A stretch of DNA of 64,000 nt from Litsea cubeba (GCA_012931725.1 CM022946.1:112718093-112782092), one strand, 5' to 3'; positions 1 to 11,509 are shown, counted from the first letter of the stretch. The notes: generated by a model from the sequence alone, not told the origin. Translations and numbers: made by a program.

Positions 1-2
1 CA

Positions 3-1073
3 AAATTCAAGCATCCTACTCTCCAAACATATACGGGGAAAGGATCAGCCAGACATCACGTCATCCACTTCAAGATCTTGACGGGAGCTATCGCGGATCA
101 AGATGCACTCAAGATCCGCCTCTTTGCAAGTACCCTAAAAGGTACGGCTTTCGATTGGTACTCCACTTTGCCGGAGGACTCCATCCAAAATTGGGCCATG
201 CTAGAGACACGCTTCTTGACTCACTTCAAAGGTGAGGATCATCCCGCTGCTATGGCTCAGCTGTGTAGCCTAAAACAGGGGAAGAATGAGTCAACATATG
301 ACTTCATTCATAAGTGGAAAGCAATGGCATACAAATGCTCTGATGTATTGCCACAAGCGTCGCTAGTCGACATCTGCCGAAACAACATGAGAGCTAGAAT
401 CCGCTCCATGATCATCGGCAATAAATCAAAGAACCCGGGAGAACTCCTAGAAGCTTCCGTGGAAGCTGAAACGGTGATTAAAGACCTCAACAGTCAGAAA
501 TCATCAAGAAAAGAGCCAACCGCCATTGCAACCTCTAAACCAAAGAAAAAAGAGGTCATCAATGTGTAGACCAAGTCAGCTCCTTATCCACCAAAGAAAG
601 CTGAAAACAAAGTTGCTGGTAAGAGACCTGAACTCTCAGATGCCTTCAAAGAACGAGTAGAGAAGAAATACCCGTTTGATGAAGATGTTGATGAAATCTT
701 CGGGGCTCTTGTGGCGAACGGCAAGCTCACCTTGCCTGAACCCAAAAGACCGGGTGATGTTGGCAAAACCAACGATCCTCGGTACTGTCCATACCATCAG
801 ATGATCTCGCATCCTCTCATTCAATGCTTCGTTGTGAGGGAGAAATTAAACGAGATGTGGAAAAACGGAGTCATCACCTTTGACAAAAACTATGGGTCTA
901 CCTTCATCAACATGGTGACATGTGGACAAACATCAAAATCACCAAAGAAGAAGATCACTACTTCCTTCAAGGTGATAAACTCAATTCAAGCGTCCGAGGA
1001 GCTGGTTCCTTACCTGACACCAGACGGACAACCCATATGGGTACATCCCGATCCACTGGAAGATGAAAATTAG
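3..1073 (+). pseudogene. gag: Gag (capsid region) of element A, interrupted by one amber codon
   Basis: Gag forms the cytoplasmic virus-like particle that packages element RNA. The frame is open from base 3 to 1073 except for TAG at 567-569. The retrotransposon gag core is clear: STLKGTAFDWYSTLPEDSI near 130-185, then FLTHFKGE and a helical stretch ending RNNMRARIRSMI. A lysine-rich segment follows (about 500-555), then a conserved block with YCPYHQ at about 783-800 and a C-terminal block ending PDPLEDEN. No CCHC zinc knuckle is visible; YCPYH-x-H-x-C could be a diverged metal site, which is inference. The TAG replaces CAG in copy C and CAA in copy B, so it is a C-to-T loss. The N-terminal third lies outside the window. 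Confidence 0.85.
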
Positions 1074-1876
1074 GAGGTCGTGAAAACAAAGCCTACAGCT
1101 CAACAGCAAAGGCAGGCTAGGAAACATCTCCTCAAGCTCAAACGGCAAAAGAAGACCCAGCCAAAATAAGAAGTCCAAGAAAAGGCAGAGGCTTCCTCTA
1201 CCGCTTCACTGGAGGCAACAAAAATGTCCCTTCCAGAGACTTCAAAGGGGGTAAGAAAATTCACTCTCAGTGATTTCATGCCACCTCAATTCAAAGAAGC
1301 CACGCAGGGGGCATCATACTCTTACAATTCGGTAGTTGGATTCTCCATTGATGGATACGAGTCCAGCGACACCGATGATGGATTCGAATCCAACTACACC
1401 GACGAGTAGGAGGAATCCCTTGAAACAGGAGAATATCTCTCCGATGAAGAATGGGTTCCTGAGACTCATCTTATGCCCGTAATCTGGTATAACCCCTCCA
1501 ACCACAAGTATCTTGGTCTGATGATGAAGAAGACCAAGAGGCTATACAAGAAAATGCTGTTGAACCAGCACCCCTCATTGCTCCGGTGGAAATCAACTAT
1601 GTTGAGCCACAAAGAGTTGATGAAGAAGAAGATTTGGCTCCCATGCCTGATCTTGAAGAATATGCAAGGATCTTGCAGCGTCTCGCTCTAGAACAAGAGC
1701 AAGACCACGTCAACGAGCTTCCTCGCAATCCATAGCCAGAAGTCCATGAAGACCATCAGGTACATCCTCCCTTAACTCCTCAAAATGGAGAAAATTGCTG
1801 GATAGACGATCCTCTTACATCCGAGGATGAGTCTGACTCCGATCAGGCAACGTCTCCTGTCAGAGCTTCCTGTAAT
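1074..1876 (+). pseudogene. Acidic gag-protease linker, frameshifted
   Basis: This is the continuation of the polyprotein between gag and protease. It is rich in Asp, Glu and Ser, with SDTDDGFESNYTDE at about 1366-1406 and MPDLEEYARILQ near 1643-1678. No known domain is recognised; it looks disordered. TAG stands at 1407-1409, where copy C has TGG. A frameshift at about 1500 moves the frame from that of gag to that of protease, and from there the frame runs on into protease with only TAG at 1733-1735. Copy B has a TAG at the homologous place (24672-24674). The linker is inferred to have been one open frame in the ancestor. Confidence 0.65.
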
Positions 1877-3187
1877 GTGATAATTTGGGATTATAGCTCT
1901 TCCGAAGCATCGTCTGATGAGATCACTTACACTCCGGCGACGCCTAGCAATGTATCTTCTGGAGCCACCTCATCTCACGTGACTTTCACTGAGACGACAC
2001 CCTCTCAGGTTTCTTCTCCTGAGACTGTGACTTCAAAGTTCACACCCTTCCTCATTGAAGAATCCCCAGCTATTGATGCTTGGAACGATAAATTGGTCAA
2101 CGAAGAAGAAAAGTTGCTGGATGTTGTTCAGGACTTGTTCCCGGAAAATTCTCCATGCAACACAATTACTGAGGATGGCAACTTTGCTGCAGATATATCC
2201 TCAGCAAATGAAAAACGACAGCCTCTTGATCCTGAAGACAATCTTCCAAACGAAGACCCTTCTCAAGAAGCTCTCGAAGTTGGTAGAGGCACCCGCTCTC
2301 GCCGGGACTACCATAAAAATTACAACCAATCTTCCTTTACATATGTAAATCCTTCGGGAAAAGATGTTATAAGTGCCCCTAGTGGCAACAATGATGAACA
2401 TGCAGGCCCTAAGGAGGCTTTCAAGTATGACTTGATTGAACACTTCAAGCACATACCTGCACGTCTTCACATCCTAGATTTGTTGCGAATGTCTCCGCAC
2501 ACTCGTGATAATCTCATTTCAGAATTACAAAAGCTGAATGAGGATGTCGACAAACATGCCCCGCAAGTCCTCCAAATTGAAATGGATTACCGGGTCAAAA
2601 ACTCAGAAGCTTCCTCAAAGGGAGAAAAGAAGAAAACCGAGGGATCATGCATTGAATGCCTCTCGGTTAAAAAAGCAGCCAGTGTAACCATCGCCTTCAC
2701 AAAGGACGACCTCCTACTTGGTGAAACCAGGCACAACCGACCCCTATACTTCATAGTGTACATCAAGGAAATGCCTATGCACAGAGTTCAGATCGACCTA
2801 GGTTCTGCACTCAACCTCATCTCCACATCGGCTCTCGAAGAATTAGGCATCCTACCCAGCAAGCTAAGCCACACATCTGTATTTATCTTTGGATACGATG
2901 GGAGTACTCAAAGGCCTATCGGCAAAATCAGGTTCAAGTTGCAGATCGGTCATCTTATTTCTGAGGTCACTGTGTACGTAATAAAAACCCCTTCATGCTA
3001 CAACATCCTACTCGGACGCCCCTGGATCCACGAGAATGGTGTTGTCCCTTCAACTCTACATCAATGCATCAAATTTTTTGGCGACGACGTCATGATACAT
3101 CGAGTCTTTGCGGACAGAAAACCCTTCAAAGGTAAAGAAGTCCACTTAGCAGACTCCCAGATGTATGAAGGTGAAAAAGAAAGATAG
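1877..3187 (+). pseudogene. pro: Retropepsin-like aspartic protease region of element A
   Basis: This part of the polyprotein contains the aspartic protease that would mature Gag-Pol. The frame is open for 436 codons and ends in TAG. An acidic Ser/Thr-rich N-terminal half (to about 2400) is followed by a conserved block (AFKYDLIEHFKHIPARLHIL). The retropepsin fold begins near 2700: the active-site strand reads VQIDLGSALNLIS (about 2785-2825), the flap region holds FGYDGSTQRPIGKIRFK, and NILLGRPWIH near 3001-3030 matches the family's ILGR-W motif. The usual Asp-Ser/Thr-Gly has become D-x-G-S, with x Leu here and Pro in copy B. Other Tat proteases show a similar site. The terminal TAG (3185-3187) is shared with copy B. 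Confidence 0.8.
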
Positions 3188-4271
3188 GACACAGCACCCT
3201 TTGCCGAAAATCTCCACAAAGATAAAGGCAAGGCTCCTCAACAATCACCGGAAGAAAACAAACCATCCGGTAAATCCGAAGAGAGCATTCAAACTCCCTT
3301 CATCATCTCCCTCAAACCTTCAAAGCCTTTGGTCATCACGACTAAAGTAAAGAAGGCAAAGCAAAAGTCTAGGGGCAAATTTATTGTCTCTTTCGTGTCT
3401 ATCATGCAAGACACGGATTAGGATTCAGAGCCAGAAGATGACACATCGTCAAGCCAAGATGACACTCAGTAAGTTCAGCCTGCTCTTACTCTAATGGAGA
3501 TAACTTCTGACATAGAAGATCCTATGTCAGCTTCCTTCGTTGTTCCAGCAACTTCAGCAAAGGAAAAGCCGATCTTCTTCCATAGATCGGATGTTTCTTC
3601 ATCAAACTCCATGCTTGAACCTTTCCAAAATGAAGGTATGCCTCAACTATCCTTATATAGTTCTGTGGCACAAGCTATTATGAAGAAAATGGGCTATGAT
3701 GCTCAAAACCCAGTCGGTTTAGGAGAAGGACGCGATATTCTTACTCCATTGGGGCCTATGTTGACCAAAAACCAGCTGGAAGATTGGAGACTCTACGACT
3801 ATGTAGAAAAGTCTTCACACGGGCTAGGGTACGATCCCGACACTCCTCTGAGATAGTTGACACAGAGGGTTAAAAGTCAATTTACTGACCAAGCCTCAAC
3901 ATCTCAAGTCCATGAAGACATCGATCTCCCTGGATATCTCTTTGATGAGTCACCTGACAAAGAACCAGGAAGCTCATCCAATTGGTACGATTTCTCTGAC
4001 AATGAAGAGGAATTGTTCGATGGCACAGATGTGCGGTCTTCTAACCCAGAAGAAACCTCATCTCTAAAAGAAGTACCCTAGTTCGACCCGGTTTCAACAG
4101 GCGATTGGGATCATCTCATAGCAAGCCTCGAGAAAATTAACGATCTAGAAGACCCGTGGAAAGGAACAAAACCTTGGTCTGGAAATGCCCTTGAAACCCC
4201 AGAAGGTTTCGTTGAGCTGGAAGCCTCCGAAAATATTGTGGAGGAACCACCTTCGAACCATCCAACAGAAG
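3188..4271 (+). pseudogene. G-patch region between protease and RT, element A
   Basis: The frame continues from protease with several stops: TAG 3419-3421, a TAA near 3470, TAG 3854-3856 and TAG 4079-4081. The stretch at about 3670-3770, IMKKMGYDAQNPVGLGEGRD and onward, fits the G-patch pattern (hydrophobic-x-MGW/Y, GLG, later G and P). G-patch domains bind RNA or DEAH helicases and also follow protease in betaretroviruses. Before it lies a basic segment (KVKKAKQKSRGK near 3345-3378) and after it an acidic tail. TAG 3419 and TAG 3854 occur at the same places in copy B. The remaining sequence to 4271 matches the region just before RT in copy B. Confidence 0.7.
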
Positions 4272-5171
4272 ATCCTGCATCCAACAGTGATCTCAAGGCC
4301 TTTCGAAGCCTGGGGTATGGACATCATAGGTCCTATTTCTCCCCCTTCAAGCAAAGGTCATCGCTTCATCTTCGCCGCTACGGATTATTTCTCCAAGTGG
4401 TCAGAAGCATTTGTGCTTAACGAAATGAAGACCTCATCAGTCCTTCAGTTCCTGCGCACCAACATTATTTGTCGTTTCGGCATACCCAAAAGATTCGTCC
4501 ATGATAACGGACCACAATTCCGGGATTATCGATTCTACAGGTTCTGCGACAAATACAAAATCCAAAGCTGTCCTTCGACTCCATACAATCCGGCAGCAAA
4601 CGGATAAGCAAAAGCTTTCAACAAGACACTCTGCAAAATCCTCAAAAAAATGGTCTCTAGTCACAAAAGAGACAGAAGCGACAAACTGTCTGAAGCTTTG
4701 TGGGCCTATCAAACCACCGTTCAAGGACCAACCCATGGCACACCATTCTCCTTGGTCTATAGATGCGAAGCTGTCGTGCCCTTGGAAGTACAAATTCCTT
4801 CCTTGAGGGCATCCTTGCAAAATGACATGACTCAAGAAAACAATGTCAAATTGCAACTCCATGAGTTGGACAATCTCGATGATAGACGGCTCGAAGCTCG
4901 ACAAAGCATTGAACTTTACCCAGCATGCATGGCAGGATCTTTCGACAAAAAGGTCAGGCAACGCGCCTACAAAAAGGGTGACTTGGTTCTTGCAGTAAAA
5001 AGACCAATGGTCTTCGCTCACAAGTCCAAAGGCAAATTTGAGCCAAAATGGGAGGGACCCTACGTCATTGACAAGGTTTTCTCCAACGGCGCATACGCAC
5101 TCCTAAACATGGAGGGTGACAAATGTATGCTGCCCATCAACGGCAAGTTTTTAAAGCGGTACTACCCTTGA
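4272..5171 (+). pseudogene. int: Integrase core and C-terminus of element A, fused after deletion
   Basis: Integrase inserts element cDNA into the chromosome. The core DDE fold is visible: the first Asp in WGMDIIGPI (about 4309-4335), the second in VHDNGPQF (about 4497-4520). The catalytic Glu position is changed: copies B and C read LAEAFNKTL, while A reads stop-AKAFNKTL (TAA 4605-4607, then Lys). The C-terminal part is continuous to TGA 5169-5171, with TPFSLVYRCEAVVPLEVQIP and a GPY/F-like module (KWEGPYVIDKVFSNGAYAL). No chromodomain follows. The zinc-binding N-terminus is gone because a deletion joins GAAGATCCTGCATCC to mid-integrase at about 4277, out of frame with protease. It is certainly inactive. 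Confidence 0.85.
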
Positions 5172-5514
5172 AGACTTACCCAATTAGGTAAGAGCAATGC
5201 CTGTACAGCCAAAACCGGTTTCCAGGTACACGCTCGCTAAACCCACCCTTTTTTAGAATTTTCATGTCAAATGTTAAAATTTCTAGAAATTTAAACAATG
5301 CTTACTTCCATCGTTTCATTGTTCAATAAAAAAATTTCAAGTTTAGGAACCTTTCCTTTACTTGACCAAAATTTTTAACCCTTGAACCCAAAATTCATGG
5401 TTTGAAACAAAATCCGGATTCAGGGATTTCCACCCTGCTTTTTACCGCCAAAATGGTTTTAGGTCAAAACTTATGACCTTCGTGTCTTAAAACAAAAAAA
5501 ACGGTTTTTCAAAA
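5172..5514 (+). other. Spacer downstream of pol in element A, no gene seen
   Basis: This is AT-rich non-coding sequence between the integrase stop and the repeat blocks. It is conserved in copies B (55811-56150) and C (antiparallel, about 44940-45275). I see no open frame of note and no clear regulatory signal. Confidence 0.7.
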
Positions 5515-6110
5515 ACCGCGGGGACGCGACACTTAGTCGATACTCGCACAAATCGGAAGCATGCGAACCACGTTCGACATCTCCAAAATCGCAGGGAAAC
5601 GACATTTCGTCAATACTTGCAAAATCAAAAAACCGTGGAGATGCAACATTTCAGTTGATATCTACATCCCAAATTTCAAAGGTTCGAAAAAACCTAAAAA
5701 CCCGTGGAGATGCAACATTCCAGTTGATATCCACAACCCAAATTTTAAAGGTTCGCAAAAACCAAAAAACCGTGTAGACGCAACATTTCAGTTGATATCC
5801 AAATCTCAAAGGTTCGAAAAGACCAAAAAATCGTGGAGATGCAACATTACAGTTGATATCCACAACCCAAAGGTTCGAGAAAACTGCAAATTTCAAGAAA
5901 TCATGGGGAAACGACATCAAGTCAGTACCCGTAAAACCAAAATTTTTTGAAATGCAAGGATACGACGTTCAATTGATACTTGCACCCAAATCCGCGAGGA
6001 TGCGACATTCCATCGATACTCGCAACCGAATGAGCAAGGATGCGACATTCCATTGATACTTGCAAGACCATTCAGCAGGGAGGCGACTTTTAGTCGATAC
6101 TTGCATTTTT
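5515..6110 (+). repeat. Degenerate array with core GCGACATT-n-TCGATACTTGCA, element A
   Basis: About ten or eleven diverged monomers of 40-75 bp share the core GCGACATT-(4 nt)-TCGATACTTGCA. In the middle (about 5635-5880) four closer copies read GTGGAGATGCAACATTTCAG, each followed by TTGATATCCACAACCC. The same block occurs in B (about 56155-56690) and C (about 44395-44935) with other copy numbers. It lies at the same place as the amplified tandem repeats known from Retand-like elements. Confidence 0.8.
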
Positions 6111-6115
6111 GAAAA

Positions 6116-6440
6116 CCAAACCGGCTATAAATGCCACCAAAACCGGCTATAGATGCCACCAAAACAGGCTATAATGCCACCAAACCGGCTATCAATGCCA
6201 CAAAACAAACTAGCTATCAATGCCACAAAACAAAACCGGCTATCAATGCCACAAAACAAAACCGGCTATCAACGCCACAAACCAAAAACTTGGCTTTCAA
6301 AAAACCCGGCTTTCAATGCCACCAAATCGGCTACCAATGCCACAAACTCGGCTATCAATGCCACCAAAGCTGGCTATCAATGCCAAAATTGGCTTCCATG
6401 CCACAAACAAAATCTGGCTCCCATGCCAAAACAATCATTT
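6116..6440 (+). repeat. Minisatellite of CGGCTATCAATGCCAC(C/A)AAA units, element A
   Basis: About fourteen short units of roughly 19-25 bp carry the core GGCTATMAATGCCA, often with TATAAATGCC. Homologous blocks lie at 56703-56965 (B) and 44143-44385 (C, reversed). A shorter array with the same core lies in the LTR at 14631-14730. Spacing is irregular and there is no spacer diversity, so it is not a CRISPR array. Confidence 0.9.
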
Positions 6441-6741
6441 GACAAAAGATTTTCACAAAATGACAAGCTTTTGATCAAATCCCATTTAGCAATTACTTTC
6501 ATCACAAAAAGATTTAAGTGAGCGTAGGGAAAAAAAAGGGAAGTATCCCATTTAGCAATTGCTTTCATCACAAAAAGATTTAAGTGAGCGTAGGGAAAAA
6601 AAAAGAGTACAAAAAAAAATACATGTGGTACCAAAAAAAAAAAGAAAGGGTTCACAAGCACTACAAAAAAAAAAGAGTACCAAAAAAATACATGTGGAAC
6701 CAAAAAAAAGAAGGATAGTTTCTGCTACAAAAATCAGGAGC
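6441..6741 (+). repeat. A-rich repeats next to the end of the antisense gene, element A
   Basis: There are two copies of a roughly 70-bp unit containing CCCATTTAGCAATT-(GC/AC)-TTTCATCAC (from about 6480). They are followed by repeated GAGTACCAAAAAAATACATG-like blocks in A-rich sequence. The first unit has about four copies in C (43840-44100) and one in B (57003-57060). On the minus strand this would be the 3' UTR of the antisense gene. Confidence 0.7.
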
Positions 6742-9700
6742 TCAACCAAAAATGGTCCCCAGCCAAGATCTCAGCTCCTCAAGCAAACTTTTGTCCTCAG
6801 CCGTCAGAGTTTCCAAGGCACGCTTCTTCAGAAACTTGACATGAGATGCTGGAGAAGGCTGCAACCCTTCTTTCACACCGGGAAGCTTATCCCGAGCAGT
6901 TTATCATTGTTTGTTCTCTTGAAACTTCATTTCAAAAACTCGATCAGCATCTGCAACCTGGCGAATCAGAGCACTCTCCCTGTCGCGAGCCTCTGTTATT
7001 GCAGCCCACTTAGTAGCGACTTGTGCCTTCAGATGATCAAGACGTTTCTTGGCCTCATCGACCTCCCTATCAAGGATGTTAAGGTCATGTGTTAGCCCAA
7101 TGATGGCTAGCTCTTCTACGGACTATCCGCTTCTTGCTTTGTGTAGCCTCATTCAGGTCAGACTTAGCCTTATCAGCAGGGTCCAGGAACATTTCCTTGA
7201 AGAACTGGTCGTCAGCAAAACCCATGGTCTCAAACCACTTGTCACCTAGTGCAATGATCCTATGAACGATCGCCCTGGCAACTGTGACATCCAGACCAGC
7301 CTCTTCGGCATCACTGAGAATCTCCTGCACATGCTGGATCATGCCAAATCCGGCATCCAAGTGCCCAGAAAGGAGAGTCTCAATCCAAGAGCTCAGAACC
7401 CGCGCCACCACTTTCTTCGCAAAAAGAAGAGATGATCCAGCTGAAGATTCACCCCGCTCCGTTGGTCGACTGCTCATGTCATCACCCGTTGGAGGAGTAA
7501 CAAAAGAACTCTTTCCAGTTGGAGCTACTCGGGAAGGAATCTCAGCGCGAGGTATCTCCTCAACAGTGTCAGAACTGGTCCCAGGAGTCTATACCTCTGG
7601 ATCGGCCTCTGGCATCCCTTGCTCCGGTTCTGAAAGAAGCGACGGACTCTCCTCTATCACCTCAAAACCTGCCAAAGAAACACAAAAAGGTATGAATATG
7701 ATCCTGTTTGAAAATCATTATCAGGGTTATTACTACAAAATACCTTCTTCGACGATTGGTGGAACACTCTCTTCCTCCATGAACTCATCGGAAGCATCGT
7801 CAAAATTTACGTCCATCGATGGTTGAAAGTCATTGGAATCTTGTGGCAAGTCAGCTGACAAGAAAAATGTTAGCAAACCAAGTCACAGAAAATAATAATA
7901 ATAATAATGAAAAGCAAAAGAAATCATACCAGTTGGAGATTCTGGAATCACTCCAGAGTCCCTCGGTTCTTCTTCTGGTGCCGCAACCGGATCCGTCATC
8001 GCCTCATCGGTTGGAACCTCAGGCATCGCCAAGTCATCCTCTGCTAAAAAAAAAGAAGAAAAGCAACAGGGGAGAAAACAAATCAAAACATGGAAAGATC
8101 CCATGAAAAGAAATGGAAAGAGAAAAAGGAAGAATCATACCTTCGCCGACGGTCTCTTCTTCTCGGCTTCTCTTTTACGGAGGCTTATCAGCATTACCTG
8201 GCACCTCCTCATTGATAGTAAGAGGACTTCTAAGTCAGGAGAGTCCTCATGTTGCCCCTTGCTGTGATGATGACCCCTCTTCCTCTTACTTGTGTGGGCT
8301 CGCTTCTTAGAAGAACATGCCCCACTGTCAGAGTCAGGTTTCCCACTTGACTCCTCACTGGATGGTCTACTCTTACCAGTAGACTCCACAGAAGCTTGCC
8401 TCTGTGCCGCTTGCATCCAAGCATCAAGTTCAGATTCCTCCTGTTCTAGCTGCTCTAAAGCCTCATCAGGTATTTCTCGAACAACTTCAGAACCAATCAC
8501 GCTCTGGTCAACGAGAAAGCCTATGTTGTGCTTCTCTCTAGAAAGGAAGGCCCAAACTTCCTCTCGCCGGACGCCATCCGACTTTCCAAGGCCCTTTCCA
8601 GATGACAGCTCCACATCAAGCTCCTTCTTGGAAAGCCCCCGATATGCCGAAAAGCTCTCCGCGAACCACTTCGCAAAGCCGGCAGTCCGGGAAGTCGACA
8701 ACACAGGATAAGAGATCATGGCAGTAGTGTCTTCAGCACTATAGAAAGCCCATGCATTTCTCCCATCATGCAAACCTCCAAAGCGCTTCACCATGCTTGA
8801 AGGCGCTCCAACAACGCCTTGAGAAAATCCCAACTGCTGAGCAAAGCAAGAAGGTACATACGGCTGGATGTCGACGAAAAGATGTCTGCGGTACACCATC
8901 TTGCCGACACGTATGCTGAAAAGCCACTCCTTCTCTGCGTTTGTCAAGGAGTAATGCCTTCCCGACCCCGCCCTGGTAGAGTCTCGGGAGGCACCAAAAT
9001 CAAAAGCCTTCTTCCGCAACTCCGGAGAAAGCTTCACTGAAGACTGCCCCATCTCGACGTCCCTGAATCGTCGGATCCTCATGCGGGGCAAACAAAAGTG
9101 ATTCGGACATGGCTTTGCCCTTAGCCAGCCGAATCATCAGAGGATCATCATCCTGTGCAGCACCTAGCCGGTGGAAGCCAGGACAGTGGTATACGTACCA
9201 CGAATAAAAGATGTGGGCTGAAAATACCCTATTCATAGGGAGCCCAAGCCGAACCAAAAAAGCAGCAGCCTGCAGTTCGGTACACAAGTAGGAGTAAAGA
9301 GCTGGCACCAAAGCAAGCTGCTCTCCAAACGCCATCTAACAAGCTAGAAAAATACAATGTGGCCTGATGTGCGTTCCATCTCCTCCAGCAAAAACGGCCT
9401 CACCAAGCCAATAAGTGAGGTAAACAGCGCGATCTCTCCGCAGTGCAATGTCAGGACATATGGCGGTGTACTCGGACAGAAATCTCTCAACTCTACTTGC
9501 ATAGCCAAAATCTTCTTCGAACTTGGATCCTGAGCCCTGGCTTCCCAGGTCGCACTATCAGAAGACTCCCTGCTATCAAAAAAGTTGGGGAACGAAGAGC
9601 CAGAACTCTTCCAACTACTGGATCTAACTTTCAAGCCTTCCTTCTCCTTCAAAAAATCATAGAAGGCAACGAGCTGAAAGTACAGAAGCCTAAACTGCTC

Positions 9701-11316
9701 AAACTGCTCCTCAAGGATGCTGTCAATCGGCATAAACTCTTCATAGAGTTTCCCAAGGATAGGCAATCAAGTAATGGCGCCCAGCTCCTTCAAAGAGAAA
9801 CCAATCTCACCATTCGTCACAACGAAGGTATTGGTATGTGGAAGGAATGACTCCAACATAGACATGAAGGCCTCGTCGGAAAAGATCACGGTCTCCCTAA
9901 AGGCGCAGACCGCATCAAAAATCCCGGCTTCCTTCAAAACGGCGCCACCAATCAGCAGGACGCGATCAGTCCATGACTTGAGTCAGCACTGAAACGGCCA
10001 CGAAGTCGAAAAGGCTTCACCCAATTACTGTCGTCACCGCTGAAAACGCCAAGGCCCACCGGTTCCAAATCGACCGATGGATAATCAGTGCCCTGGTAAC
10101 CGCTGGCTGGCATCAAAATGTCCATGTTAGTAGGCGACTTCTATGGATATCCAGGAGAACCGCTAATAAAAACCCCGGTCTTGATTACATTTGTCCTTCT
10201 CACCCAGCTTGGAGGATCTTCCCTCTTAGAGCACGTGGGGGCAAGGCTCATGATCGAGACGGTGTGATCAAACGTCGACCGGGTAGCAACAGTCTTCTTC
10301 TCACCATCTGCTGTGAAAGAGAACTGAAAACATCTTCTCAGGTATGTCATGTCATCAAGGACTGCATCACCAAAGAAGAAGGTAGGCTTGGGCAAAACAC
10401 TCTGATCTTCCATCACCCATGGACGACTGCTTACCATGATCTTATAAAATTCCTCTCCCTTGAGAGCGATCAGTCGCTGCCTCATCTCATCTCTGTTGAG
10501 GGAGTCGCACTCTTCCAGATTTCTCTCAACATACTGGACCTTCTCCCAAGCCTGCTGAACGGCCGGATTAGAAGATCTAGCAGATCGACGAGGTACGCTT
10601 GTAGCAGGCTCTTTGCCCTTGTTCGTTCTGGAGGAACCACCTGCAAAGGATGGAAAAGAAAAAGATCAATCATCAAAATGACATAATTTCGCTAAAAAAA
10701 TCTGGCAAAATTTTGACATGATGCCGGGGCAATTCCGAAGAAAAGCAACTATCCCGAAAGAAATAGAAAGCTTGAAGATGGGCTCAACATTGCTGCGAGC
10801 TCCGAAACTCCAAACTTTCGAAACCTCAAATTCTCCGCAAAATCAGGAAGGGCTCAACATCGCTGCGAGCTCCAAATTCCCAAATTTGCAAAAACTTTTA
10901 GGTATGCTATCACATCATGCTACAATTCAATTTACAAAAAAAATATACATGCATGAACATCTAGGTTTACAAAAAAAAAATGCATTATCATGATGAACAA
11001 AAAAAAATAGAAAGAAACTTTCTAAAAAAAAAAAAAGGTAGAAAGAAAAGAAAAAAAAAGAGAGAAAAAGGGAACTGGCCCACAGGCCGTGGCCCGTAAG
11101 TCACGTGGCCGTACGGATCTGTCCGTAAGGCCCATAAAAGAAAAAAAAAACGTGCAAAAAAAAAAAGCACAAGAAAAAAAACACGTGTAAAAAAAAGAAG
11201 GGGAAAACACGTGGAAAAGAAAAAAAAAGAAAAGAAAAGAAAGAAACAAAAAAAAAAGAAAGAACTTTTTTTCTACAATGGAGTTTTCTTGAAAAAGAGA
11301 ACTTACTTGAAGCCAT
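6742..11316 (-). pseudogene. Antisense spliced gene encoding a plant mobile domain (PMD)-like protein, element A
   Basis: The gene runs opposite to gag-pol. Exon 1 is ten coding bases (11316-11307). Intron 1 is 10641-11306 with GTAAGT and a TTTGCAG acceptor, and joining preserves the frame. Exon 2 (10640-8141) holds a PMD-like domain: TNTFVVTNGEIGFSLKELG near 9770-9830, YLTYWLGEAVF near 9400, FGEQLALVPALYSYLC near 9285-9330. It then holds a conserved 318-residue open stretch (9091-8135) with a basic patch KKRAHTSKRKRGHHHSK. Introns 8041-8140, 7855-7929 and 7669-7743 follow, then a charged helical tail ending at TGA 6744-6742. PMD proteins (MAIN/MAIL1 relatives) occur as host genes and inside Ty3 and MULE elements; molecular role unclear. 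This copy is broken by TAG 10143-10141, a frameshift near 9970, TGA 9766-9764, a frameshift near 9450, TAG just before 9335 and a frameshift near 9060. Confidence 0.75.
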
Positions 11317-11438
11317 TGATGGGGAAGAAAAAGAAAAGTCTTGAAGATCTTGAAGAAGAAGAACTCTTGGTCTTGAAGTCCTCTTGGGATTGTTGCAAAA
11401 GAAAGCAATAAGAGCAAGAGATCCAACCTCCTCCTTGC

Positions 11439-11445
11439 TTTTATA
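11439..11445 (-). promoter_or_regulatory. TATA box for the antisense gene
   Basis: On the minus strand TATAAAAGCAAGG lies about 125 bp upstream of the antisense ATG (11316-11314). A start about 30 bp downstream would give a leader of roughly 95 nt. Position and sequence fit a plant TATA box; this is inference, as no transcript data are available. Confidence 0.5.
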
Positions 11446-11509
11446 AAAGAGAGCAAACCAAAGAAGGAAAGAAGAAAGAGGTACGTGTTACTAATTAGTA
11501 ACCTTACCA

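Noticed and set aside
5561..5950. 129-codon frame after integrase as a small accessory gene
   Set aside because: It is the translation of the GCGACATT/TTGATATCC repeats and is not kept in B or C.
6116..6440. Short regular repeats that could suggest a CRISPR array
   Set aside because: Units run together without unique spacers, lengths vary and the context is a plant retrotransposon.
10781..10897. GGCTCAACAT-CTGC-AGC words in intron 1 resembling the leader monomers
   Set aside because: Similarity is only about 20 bases with mismatches; homology cannot be claimed by eye.
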